Shown piece by piece: positions 15,901 to 21,891 of a stretch of 21,891 nucleotides of DNA; position 1 is the stretch's first letter; every line of letters begins with the position of its first letter. Source of the stretch: Deltaproteobacteria bacterium (GTDB lineage Bacteria; Desulfobacterota; Desulfarculia; Adiutricales; Adiutricaceae); assembly GCA_031279525.1 (NCBI GenBank), contig JAITIH010000144.1, positions 1 through 21,891 on the forward strand, in the 5' to 3' direction. The notes below the pieces were generated by a model. It ran no database searches. It was not told the DNA's origin and saw only the letters and a program-made list of their open reading frames with translations. Both the position numbers and the translations under genes were made by a program.

Positions 15901-18548
15901 AATTTCATTTCTAAGGCCAGATCCTTAAGGGCGGCCATGGTCTCGGCCTGAAGGGCGACTAGGTCCCTAAAAGTCCCGACCTCAGCCTCGGTTAAGGCTT
16001 TTTGGGCCGCCGGGCGGCGCGGCTCGACCAACGGGGCCGAGGGCCGGGTCAGGGCCTTTTCGGCTTTTTTGGCGTTAAAGAAGTTGGCCCCGGTCAAGTT
16101 GACGAAGTGCCCTTGGGGGGTCGGCGACGGGGCGGGTCCGGTCGGCCAGGCGTTTAGGTCCAGGCGATGGCCTCCGCTGGCCAAGGCGGCCACGACCTGG
16201 GCTAAGGCGGCCATGGTCCACTCCCCGTCTTTAAGGGCGTGGCAGTCGCGGCCGGCCAAGCTCTCATGGCGGCCTAAGACGAGGTAAGCGTCCTGGGGGT
16301 CTTTGTGGTACTCGGGCAAAAGGGGGTCAGAGCCTTCCAAAAGCCGGCCCATGGCCGCCTTAAGGTCGGCTTGGGTCTTGATTTCTTGGTCGTCGGCCCA
16401 CAAGGGAATCCGGGGCGGGGCCCAGACGATGGACGAAAGTAAGAGCTCGCGGTCGCGGTCTCGCTCGGCTAGGCCCCGGGCCAGGCTTAAGGCCCCCTCC
16501 AAGGAGACGGACCCGGCCAGGTAAGCCGCGGCCAAAAACCCTTGGCCAAAGCCCTCGGCCGAGGCCAGGGGTAGGCCCAAGGAGGCCCACAAGGCGCTTA
16601 AGGCCAAAGATTGAACCGCGCCTAAGTAGGCCAAGGCCCCTTCTGGCGGTTGGCTAAAAGTCGAGGCCAAAATAGGCGGAAATAGGGTCTTGCCCAAGGG
16701 AAAGGGCGACTTTAAGCTGGCTAAATCCAGGGCCTGGTGAAAGGCCGGGAAGGCCAGGGCCAGCTCCCGGCCCTGGTCTGGCCAGAACCCTTGGGGAAAG
16801 GCCAAAAGGCGCAAGCTTTTGGCCTCGCCGGCCTCGCCCCAGTGGAGGTTGGCCGGCCACTCGGGGCTTTGGGCCCTCTCTAAGTCGGCCAGAAGGCTCA
16901 TGGCCAAAGGCCAGGCCTCGGCGATCTGGTCGAAGGAGCCGGCCATGACCAAACGGGCCGGGTCCTGGGGTCGGTAGAGCCGGTAGAGGGGCCTAACCCG
17001 CGCGTCCAGCTCCAAAGGGTCGTCGACGAAGGAGAGCTCCTCCAGCTTGGCCAAGAGGCTTCTCGGGTTGGGCCCGGACAAGGGAATCAAGCTCTGGCCG
17101 GCCTCGTCCAAGGGTTTGGGGGCTGGGCCTTCCTCAAGCAAACAGTGAAAGTTGGCCCCGCCAAAGCCAAAGGCCGAGACCGCTCCCCGCCTAGGGTGCA
17201 GGGGCTGGGCTAGCCAAGGCCTGGCCTCGGCGTTTAGATACAAAGGGCAATCGGGGGCCAAAAGGGCCTTGGCCGGATTTTTGGCCTTGATGGAGGGCGG
17301 CAAGACCTTGTGGTAAAGGGACAAGACGACCTTGATGAGGCCGGCCGCCCCGGCCGCGGCCTTAGCGTGGCCGATCTGGGATTTTACCGAGCCTAAGGCG
17401 CAGAAGGAGTCGTTGATCCCGGCGGGCCGGCGGGCCCCAAAGAGCTCGGTTAAGGCGGCCAGCTCGGCCGCGTCGCCGGCCTGGGTCCCGGTGCCGTGGC
17501 CTTCGACCAGCTCGACCGAGGTCGGGGAGAAGCCGGCCTCTTGGTAGGCCGCCTCCATGGCCCTTAGCTGGCCTTGGGCGCTGGGGGCGAAAATGGAGGC
17601 GCCCCGCCCGTCGCTGGAGGCCCCTAAACCCCGAATGACGGCGTAGACCCGGTCTTGGTCCTTTACGGCGTCGGCCAGCCTTTTGAGGACCAAGGCCCCT
17701 AGGCCCTCGCCCAACAAGGTTCCGTCGGCGGCCTGGTCGTAGGGCCGGGCCTCTTCGGTCGGCGACAAGGCCGGGGTCTTGCAAAAGCAGGTGAACATGA
17801 ACGGGTCGGTAAAGGTGTCTATGCCCCCGGTCACGACCAGGTCGGCCCGGCCGGAGCGGAGCTCTAGGACGGCCTGGCCCACGGCGGCCAAGGAGCTGGC
17901 GCAAGCCGCGTCCACGACCATGTTGGCCCCGCCTAGATTGAGGCGGTTGGCGATGCGGCCGGAGACCACGTTGCCCAAAAGCCCTGGAAAGGAGCCCTCG
18001 CGCCAGGGCGCGAACTCCTCGCCGTAGTTTTCCAGGATCTCCTCGATTAGGCCCGCGCTTAGGCCGGAGCGCTCCAAGGCCCTTCTGACTTGGGGGAAGG
18101 CGGTCCGGGCGCTCATGTGGCCTAGCATTTCCAGGCCCCCGGTCACTCCCATGACCACGGCCGTCCTGGCGTGGTCGGCCCGGTCGGCCGGGTAGCCGGC
18201 GTCGTTTAGGGCGGCGTCGGCCACGACAAGGCCCAATAATTGGGAGCTGTCGATGGATTCCAGGTCGCGCGGGGCGATCCCGAACTTTAGGGGCTCAAAG
18301 GGCGTGGGGGAGAGGAAGGCGCCGCGGCGGCAGTACATCCGGTCCCGGGCTTTGGGGTCGGCGTCGAAATAGTCGCGGGGGTCGAAGCGGTCCAGAGGAA
18401 CCTCGGTAATGGCGTCTAGGCCGCGCTTAATGGCGGACCAGAACCCGGCGAGGCCGGGGCGGCCGGGGAAAAGGGCGCCCAGGCCGATAACGGCCACGCC
18501 CCGGTTCAGTTCCTGGGAGTCGAATCTTGTCTCTAGCTCGTAGCTCAT
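12924..18548 (-). CDS. PUFA/secondary lipid synthase subunit Pfa2 (PfaA-like): KS-AT(degenerate)-ACP3-KR
   Basis: From the chosen ATG it has 1874 residues. The ketosynthase (about 15-472) keeps Cys216 in DAACASS, His351 in EGHGTGT and His394 in the PfaA-type KSQIGHAKAAAG. Residues 575-825 align in layout with the PfaA acyltransferase, but AEGFGQ (664-669) replaces GHSxGE, so the catalytic Ser is Gly666. Three acyl carrier domains follow, each with LGLDSIKR: Ser1013, Ser1109 and Ser1216. A Pro/Ala/Gly linker leads to a ketoreductase (about 1385-1865; TGGGRGVTA at 1594, Ser in FFSSST, Tyr1779 in GQADYAAGN). The protein stops right after KR, without the dehydratase-like tail of marine PfaA. A TTG at 18623 would add 25 residues, but the ATG at 18548 has AGGA five bases upstream and gives the expected KS start. 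Acyl chains grow on its ACPs. Confidence 0.93.
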   Translation of the reverse strand: MSYELETRFDSQELNRGVAVIGLGALFPGRPGLAGFWSAIKRGLDAITEVPLDRFDPRDYFDADPKARDRMYCRRGAFLSPTPFEPLKFGIAPRDLESIDSSQLLGLVVADAALNDAGYPADRADHARTAVVMGVTGGLEMLGHMSARTAFPQVRRALERSGLSAGLIEEILENYGEEFAPWREGSFPGLLGNVVSGRIANRLNLGGANMVVDAACASSLAAVGQAVLELRSGRADLVVTGGIDTFTDPFMFTCFCKTPALSPTEEARPYDQAADGTLLGEGLGALVLKRLADAVKDQDRVYAVIRGLGASSDGRGASIFAPSAQGQLRAMEAAYQEAGFSPTSVELVEGHGTGTQAGDAAELAALTELFGARRPAGINDSFCALGSVKSQIGHAKAAAGAAGLIKVVLSLYHKVLPPSIKAKNPAKALLAPDCPLYLNAEARPWLAQPLHPRRGAVSAFGFGGANFHCLLEEGPAPKPLDEAGQSLIPLSGPNPRSLLAKLEELSFVDDPLELDARVRPLYRLYRPQDPARLVMAGSFDQIAEAWPLAMSLLADLERAQSPEWPANLHWGEAGEAKSLRLLAFPQGFWPDQGRELALAFPAFHQALDLASLKSPFPLGKTLFPPILASTFSQPPEGALAYLGAVQSLALSALWASLGLPLASAEGFGQGFLAAAYLAGSVSLEGALSLARGLAERDRDRELLLSSIVWAPPRIPLWADDQEIKTQADLKAAMGRLLEGSDPLLPEYHKDPQDAYLVLGRHESLAGRDCHALKDGEWTMAALAQVVAALASGGHRLDLNAWPTGPAPSPTPQGHFVNLTGANFFNAKKAEKALTRPSAPLVEPRRPAAQKALTEAEVGTFRDLVALQAETMAALKDLALEMKLARTQGLGVTPPNAAPAAGARPAALAPDEPERRIAERRAQERRTLERRFLGPEAAAAPNPLAADPIPFPAPGLTPGPAPALTQAGGQTETDPEAQAAAWAAVAEILARETGYPAEALSESMGLEEDLGLDSIKRMELFAALADRFPNLKTAEANPATLGDLARLCQEPQGSNGPHGPAAAMAPEPGLARADLDPGPLALAVLAQETGYPAESLKPEMSLESDLGLDSIKRVEILASLADRLPGLDPAALSGAATLGQLIDELQKQVSRGQGQTASLSSSSGQASPIDGPGPGPRAAGPAFGPSQVLEVVAKETGYPAELLSSEMELEADLGLDSIKRVEILSALAEKAPSLSPQEQGALAQATTLGDWLAFFAEPSPASPTAAGQAPVGQTPAGQTLAGQTPAGQTPAGQSLVGQAPPGLPNHPKASLGPNPAALATAPSPSPAPDPPRSAAGPAGSAGPAGPAGPGRPTLTPRFGGNGRDKGNGRAILDAALEGPAKKPSLFQVEPEAISLKPGLSPWPAAGLARLVGADSLTRGLEKELKARGYRVERHSWRYDFEKWRGQPTEILFLVWPGPDRSSQIVTQALKALEIAGPSLKALIGLSFLGGSFGFPRPTEGVVQGNSISGALVGLLKCAAWEWPGVFTRALDLPLAVYEIPNPGWIAAIAENAAAPGPVELGLAAVDRLTALTLKPYSPQESPDPLLNPGDTVVVTGGGRGVTAAVLMEMARLYRPRLVILGRTPIGPAEPEWLASLATDREIKAALHRDSGGVLTPKELGERAKLVLSSRELKRNLARLAEVGAIVEYVAGDFTKPSVLEGAARRVRAKFGPIRGFIHGAGVLADHPILGKNHDDFARVYATKTQIAANLLEAFQPEPLKLVVFFSSSTARFGRQGQADYAAGNEVLNKTAWELSLLHPQARVLAVNWGPWAGGMVSETLAGQFRAEGVGLIGLKEGAECFVKLIRSPVGDPAEVVVLGQGTDLEALTEFARGAR
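14649..14756 (-). repeat. 15-bp tandem repeats encoding GQTPA pentapeptides
   Basis: Imperfect 15-bp units encode AGQTPAGQTLAGQTPAGQ-type pentads (Pfa2 residues about 1264-1300) between ACP3 and the ketoreductase. A short collagen-like GPA run follows (about 14509-14545). Both are in frame and look like flexible linker. Confidence 0.8.
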
Positions 18549-19229
18549 GCTAATCCTGGGATAAATGAAAATAAGGGGCGAATGGGCGCCCGTAAGACCT
18601 AAACTCCCCAATCTTTGGGCCAAAGGAAAGAAAGGCTCGAACGCGCCCTCGCGCGGTTAGGGTCGGCCGTTTAAAGGTCAGGCCAAAAACCAGGGGGCCG
18701 CTTAGGGCGCGCGGGCGACCGCCGCCGCTTTTGGCGAGGGTCAGGGCTTTTTGCTTAGCGGCCAGGGCGGCGAGCTTAGGGTCGTCGGGAAACCGTTTTA
18801 GGCCCAGCGATTTATGGGCGAAGCCGCCTGGGGGCTCGGGCTCGGGGGAGCCGGCCCGGAAAATTAAAAGACAATTGGTTATTTTGACATAAAGGAGGGG
18901 AATTTTCAACGGTTATGGCGGGGGGACGCGGGCTGGCCCAAAATCGAAAAGAACGGCCGGCTAGAAAGGCTAGGACGAGGGTCGCGGCGAGGCCAAAAAG
19001 CCTTAAACCCCGCGATCGCTTAGCTAAAAGGCCCTCAGCCGCGGTCCTAAGGCCTGGGCCTTTTTTGGTAAATTAAGGCCCTGAAATTAATAAATATTTA
19101 TGGCCTCACCCCTTGGCCCCGGCGTCTCGCGAGGGGGCGGTCGCGACTAAAGGCTTGGGCCGTTGGCGCGACTAACGGGCTAAGGCGACTAAACGCTTAA
19201 GGGCCGCCCCGAAAGGCCTTGACGGCCGC
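18549..19229. other. 681-bp gap between pfa1 and pfa2
   Basis: No certain gene lies here. An AT-rich island (about 19064-19106) could hold a second promoter for pfa2. An inverted repeat (AAGGC/GCCTT around 19049-19062) followed by T6 on the plus strand looks like a plus-strand terminator. The octamer GCGACTAA occurs three times (19143, 19168, 19185). A minus-strand frame with TTG start, 18909 to 18550 (119 codons), stops one base before the pfa2 ATG; its product resembles no family recognised here and its start lacks support. Confidence 0.4.
18554..18557 (-). promoter_or_regulatory. ribosome binding site that sets the pfa2 start
   Basis: On the minus strand AGGA lies five bases before the ATG at 18548. 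This favours that start over the TTG at 18623, whose 25 extra residues do not resemble the KS N terminus. Confidence 0.6.
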
Positions 19230-20771
19230 CTAGACGAAGGCGGCCAGTTTGTCCGGGGGAATGGGCTTTAAGGGTAGGCAGAGGTCGTCGGGCAGAAAGC
19301 CTAAATCCCGGGCCATGATCATCCGCTTATAGACGGCCAGGCCATACATGAGGTTCTGGGCCAGGGCGGCCACGGTTCGGTTAAGGGGGTCGGCCAAGAA
19401 GGTCCCGGCCGCCCACTCGTTAAAGGCCCCCATGGCCGGGCCGCAGAAAACGCACCAGTCGGACCGCCGGTCGGCCACCCCGGCGATGGCCCAGCGGGAG
19501 GCCTGGCCTAAATACCAGCGAAAGACCAGGGCCAGCTGGAAGCGCGCGTCTTGTTGGGCTTTGATTAGCTGGCGGGGGTCGCGGGCCCGGAAAAACTCCG
19601 CGGTCCGTTCCCAGACGTCGTCTAAGGGGGCGCGGAAGATTTTTTCCTCTAGGTTTTGGCGATCGGCGGCCGGAATGTCGCTTAGGCTGGGACACTGGCG
19701 GTAGAGCTCGGCCAGCTTCTGGGCCCGGGGGGCGAAGAGGGTCCCATATTTTAGGACCTGGACCCGGGCCCCCATCTCGAACATGTCGGCGGCTGGGGCC
19801 ACGGCCACGTCGGTTTGGCTGGCCTTGGCCAAGAGCTCCTTGGCCTCGGCGGAAAGGCCCGACTCCACGCAGCTTTGGTTAATGGAGCCGGTCACGAAGT
19901 AGGCCGCCCCTAGGTCCTGGGCGGCTAGAAAGGCTTGGGGGGTCCCTAAGCCGCCGGCCGCGCCCACCCTAAGGGACTGCTGGTAGCCGTATTGTTCGGT
20001 CAGATTCTGGGCCAGGGCGATGGCGCTGGGCCACAGGGTCAAGGCTGGCCGAAAGTCGGTGTGGCCCCCGGAGTCGGCCTCGGCGGTTAGGTCCTGGGCC
20101 ATGGGGATATGGGCGGCCAAGGCCGCCTCCTCGGCGGTCACCCAGCCTTTTTCTAAGGCCTCTTTGACCAGCTTGGGCGGCGGGGGGCTTAAAAAGCGCC
20201 GGGCTAGCTCCAGGCGGGAGACTTTAGCCATGATCCGGTTGGGGGCCACGATGGCCCCGTCCGGCTCGGCCCGGAGGCCCTTTAGGCGGTAGCGGACCAA
20301 AGAGGGGGTCAGCTGGGTGAAGGCCGAGGCTTCCACCAGGTCGACCCCGCGCTCTAAGTAGATCTCCGTCACCTTTTCCTCCCAGCTAGGATCCTGGGGG
20401 GAGTGAATGAGGCACGACCCAAAGGCCTTTTGGCCGAGGTTATTCTTTAACCGAACGACGTTCTCCTCGACCGTGGCCGGGGGCAAGCCCGAGGCCCCAA
20501 AAATCCCTAAGGCCTGGATGTCGGCCAAGGCCTCCACCATGGCCGCCGAGCTGACGCCCCCGACCATGGCCCCGCCCACGTAGGCGTAGCGAAGGTTAAA
20601 CTCCTTGCGGAAGGCCTTGGAGCCAAAATTGCCCGGGGCCATGACCGGGATTACGGCCGAAATGGGATTGTCCCCAGGGCCGCCCAGCTCCCCGCCTGGC
20701 AGGAGGTAAAGGGGTAAACCAGGGTCGCTTAAGGCCGAAAAGAGAGCGTCGAGATTGGGAGGGATAAACAT
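19230..20771 (-). CDS. pfaD: PfaD-like enoyl reductase of PUFA synthase (Pfa1)
   Basis: Trans-acting flavin (FMN) enoyl reductase of the 2-nitropropane dioxygenase-like TIM-barrel family that reduces the enoyl intermediates of Pfa synthases. The sequence follows PfaD end to end: VMAPGNFGSKAFRKEF near residue 43, YVGGAMVGGVSS near 64, LTAEADSGGHTDFRP (228-242), RVGAAGGLGTPQA (268-280, flavin phosphate site), YFVTGSINQS (291-300), the FEMG-VQVLKYGT block near 331, and the C-terminal FRWYLGQ and CGPAMGAFNEW segments typical of PfaD but not of plain nitronate monooxygenases. The 513-residue length is close to known PfaD proteins. The ATG at 20771 has GGAG four bases upstream. Being first in the operon fits the myxobacterial pfa1 position, whereas marine clusters usually place pfaD last. 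Confidence 0.94.
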   Translation of the reverse strand: MFIPPNLDALFSALSDPGLPLYLLPGGELGGPGDNPISAVIPVMAPGNFGSKAFRKEFNLRYAYVGGAMVGGVSSAAMVEALADIQALGIFGASGLPPATVEENVVRLKNNLGQKAFGSCLIHSPQDPSWEEKVTEIYLERGVDLVEASAFTQLTPSLVRYRLKGLRAEPDGAIVAPNRIMAKVSRLELARRFLSPPPPKLVKEALEKGWVTAEEAALAAHIPMAQDLTAEADSGGHTDFRPALTLWPSAIALAQNLTEQYGYQQSLRVGAAGGLGTPQAFLAAQDLGAAYFVTGSINQSCVESGLSAEAKELLAKASQTDVAVAPAADMFEMGARVQVLKYGTLFAPRAQKLAELYRQCPSLSDIPAADRQNLEEKIFRAPLDDVWERTAEFFRARDPRQLIKAQQDARFQLALVFRWYLGQASRWAIAGVADRRSDWCVFCGPAMGAFNEWAAGTFLADPLNRTVAALAQNLMYGLAVYKRMIMARDLGFLPDDLCLPLKPIPPDKLAAFV

Positions 20772-20817
20772 AATTCTCCAGACGTTAAGGGAGTCGCGAG
20801 CGTAAAGCGAAATTATC

Positions 20818-20844
20818 GACGAAAAACCCCTTTGGTTTTTCGTC
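20818..20844 (-). promoter_or_regulatory. perfect 11-bp inverted repeat in the pfaD leader
   Basis: GACGAAAAACC (20818-20828) pairs perfectly with 20834-20844 across a 5-nt loop, 47 bases upstream of the pfaD start codon. No U tract follows on the minus strand, so it is more likely an operator for a dimeric regulator or an mRNA structure than a terminator. Confidence 0.6.
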
Positions 20845-20872
20845 CCCTAATGGACGCGGGGCCGAATCGCGG

Positions 20873-20914
20873 CCTGGGGGAAAAATTTTAGCCAAAAAAG
20901 CCGATCCCCCCAGG
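20873..20914 (-). promoter_or_regulatory. 8-bp stem-loop at the start of the pfaD leader
   Basis: CCTGGGGG (20873-20880) is complementary to 20907-20914, enclosing 26 nt that include GCCAAAAAAGCC. It sits just downstream of the two TATAAT boxes, where a transcript would begin. Confidence 0.45.
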
Positions 20915-20960
20915 TAATTAGAGATTATAGTCGCGAATTATAACACAGGATTTTAGGGTT

Positions 20961-21096
20961 TAACCAGGGCGCCCGGCCTGGCCAACCTTTATGGGGATTT
21001 TACCTTGGCGGAGCCAATAAATAGGCGGGGCCTTAGCGTCGTCCGCTACGAAGAGCGGAAGTCTTGGCCCGTCAAAAAAACCAAGTGTGGAAGTAG
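20961..21096. other. no intact gene; possible upstream part of a decayed frame
   Basis: Between the pfa promoter and the plus-strand coding fragment no intact gene is seen. A plus-strand frame ending with a TAA at 21143-21145 reads protein-like (VEVVAAFYSIICAFF) and may be the frameshifted upstream part of the fragment that follows. Confidence 0.3.
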
Positions 21097-21330
21097 TGGC
21101 CGCCTTTTACTCGATCATATGCGCGTTTTTTCGCGAAGATAGATAAACGCCCCGCTTACCAAAACGAAAACAGGGTCGAACTTTGGCGTAGCGTTAGGGA
21201 GAAAAATCCATCCAGGCGACTTGAGTATGAAGGGACGGAAGAGGTAAAAAAAATTTACGGCCGGCTCGCTGGCGGTGAGGCGCTGAATAGCCGGATGGCC
21301 CGAATGACGGGCTTGGCGCAACTACGATGA
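21097..21330 (+). pseudogene. start-less coding remnant on the plus strand, possibly transposase-derived
   Basis: Seventy-seven codons are open on the plus strand, ending at TGA 21328-21330, after an in-frame TAG at 21094. There is no start codon at the proper end. The product looks like real protein: AYQNENRVELWRSVREKN, then EYEGTEEVKKIYGRLAGGEALNSRMARMTGL. A T6 run near 21126-21131 is a likely frameshift point, since the preceding frame also reads protein-like up to 21145. Opposite strand to the operon, no start and neighbouring repeats suggest a decayed mobile-element gene; the family is not recognised with confidence. Confidence 0.4.
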
Positions 21331-21547
21331 CATAGCTTAAAAAAGTTACGATGTTCGTTCCCTGCAAAGCTATAGGTATTAATTTTAAGATATTTTTATC
21401 GTTTAAAATGATAAAATATGATTAAAATAAAAAAAATGCTATTATAAATAAAATATAATAATTATTCGATTTAATACCATCTCTTCAAAAAATTTTCTGC
21501 TCTTTTTTGGATTGGAACGAAAAAATGGAACAATTTTGAGATTAGGC
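21331..21547. other. extreme AT-rich island, no gene seen
   Basis: This stretch, mainly 21376-21480, is almost wholly A and T, in sharp contrast to the GC-rich rest of the window. It contains many -10-like words on both strands, but no open frame longer than a few dozen codons. It may be an insertion scar, a nucleoid-protein binding region or a promoter area. Confidence 0.5.
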
Positions 21548-21787
21548 CAATTTTGATGGCATCGCAAAAAGTCCGGAAAATGAAAAATCAGAAAAATAAC
21601 CTCTTGAAATTATTAAAAGATTTTGCCGCCGATTCCCGAAAACAGGGGATTTTGCGAGACCATCAATTTTGACGGCTTTGCAAAAAGTCCGGAAAATGAA
21701 AACCAGAAAAATAACCTCTTGAAATTATTAAAGGATTTTTCCAACGATTCCCGAAATCAGGGGTTTTTGCGAGACCGTCAATTTTGG
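21548..21787. repeat. two tandem ~116-bp direct repeats plus the start of a third
   Basis: Copy 1 is 21548-21663 and copy 2 is 21664-21778, differing at about a dozen positions with one single-base indel; the first nine bases of a third copy follow at 21779. Each junction carries an imperfect CCRTCAA-TT-TTGAYGG inverted repeat. A plus-strand frame (ATG 21623 to TGA 21856, 77 codons) runs through copy 2, but the same frame is stopped in copy 1 (NFDGIAKSPENEKSEK then stop). The unit is too long and lacks spacers to be CRISPR. Confidence 0.8.
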
Positions 21788-21833
21788 CCTCGGTCTTTGA
21801 ATTTTCTAGAGGGGGGTTTAAAGCCCTATCAAA

Positions 21834-21883
21834 ATTTAAAGGCCGAAAAAACCTGAATTTATCAAGTCTTTCGGCCTTTAAAT
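21834..21883. repeat. perfect 15-bp inverted repeat with 20-nt loop
   Basis: ATTTAAAGGCCGAAA (21834-21848) is the exact complement of 21869-21883. The stop of the 77-codon plus-strand frame lies in the loop. There is no U tract after it. It could be a terminator-like hairpin or the end of a mobile repeat. Confidence 0.75.
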
Positions 21884-21891
21884 GAATCGCG

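Larger units (their letters stand above)
20772..20960 (-). promoter_or_regulatory. promoter and structured leader of the pfa operon
   Basis: Two perfect TATAAT boxes lie on the minus strand at 20937-20942 and 20924-20929, 13 bp apart; -35 hexamers are poor. A start near 20917 would place the first base just before an 8-bp stem-loop, followed by a second 11-bp stem-loop and then the GGAG of pfaD. The leader would be about 145 nt. No known riboswitch class was recognised. Confidence 0.5.

Noticed and set aside
12924..18623. TTG start 25 codons upstream for pfa2
   Set aside because: The added residues do not resemble a KS or docking N terminus, and the ATG at 18548 has a well-placed AGGA.
18550..18909. 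119-codon minus-strand frame before pfa2
   Set aside because: TTG start without support, odd composition and no recognised domain. The one-base spacing to the pfa2 ATG is intriguing, so it is kept only as part of a finding.
18915..19076. Short basic plus-strand frame after AAGGAGGGG
   Set aside because: The ribosome-like site is about 14 bases from the ATG, and the product is simply Arg/Ala/Pro-rich as random GC-rich frames are.
21115..21321. 68-codon minus-strand frame
   Set aside because: It lies opposite the better protein-like plus-strand frame and looks like its shadow.
21548..21787. CRISPR array
   Set aside because: The repeat is about 116 bp and directly tandem, without spacers, and no cas genes are in the window.
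21623..21856. 77-codon plus-strand frame through repeat copy 2
   Set aside because: The corresponding frame in repeat copy 1 is stopped and shifted, there is no clear ribosome site, and no family is recognised; it is described with the repeat instead.

Overview
The window is GC-rich, gene-dense chromosomal DNA. Almost every credible gene reads on the minus strand, so transcription runs from high to low coordinates. Gene content suggests a deltaproteobacterial-type anaerobe (Desulfobacterota, or a relative of myxobacteria). The grounds are a split molybdenum-cofactor set, a TatC with a long Ala/Pro-rich tail, and a myxobacterial-style PUFA synthase. This placement is inference, because no rRNA or other taxonomic marker is present.

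The centre, 20771 down to 6199, is a three-gene iterative polyketide/fatty-acid synthase of the Pfa (polyunsaturated fatty acid / secondary lipid) type. First is a PfaD-like enoyl reductase (pfa1). Second is a KS - degenerate AT - three ACP - KR protein (pfa2). Third is a KS - CLF-like pseudo-KS - AT - DH - DH protein (pfa3). Order and domain layout match the myxobacterial pfa1-pfa2-pfa3 type rather than the marine pfaA-B-C-D-E type. The AT built into Pfa2 has lost its catalytic serine, while Pfa3 carries an intact GYSLGE acyltransferase, so one AT probably loads all three ACPs. No phosphopantetheinyl transferase is visible, so it must be encoded elsewhere.

Downstream, with overlaps or short gaps, come a family-4 uracil-DNA-glycosylase-like protein with its Fe-S cysteines but without its catalytic motifs, a class I glutamine amidotransferase (peptidase C26/PuuD type), tatC and mobA. 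After a 323-bp gap with a candidate promoter come moaC, moaA and a MOSC-domain gene, ending at a strong intrinsic terminator (61-91). The lower part of the window is therefore a Moco synthesis/Tat export neighbourhood (Tat exports many Moco enzymes), and the lipid synthase sits upstream of it on the same strand.

Upstream of pfa1 is a structured leader with two TATAAT boxes and two stem-loops. Beyond it, about 0.9 kb lacks an intact gene. That stretch holds an open but start-less coding fragment on the plus strand (21097-21330), an extremely AT-rich island, two tandem copies of a ~116-bp direct repeat, and a perfect 15-bp inverted repeat near the window end. It looks like a decayed or mobile-element-associated boundary of the lipid locus.
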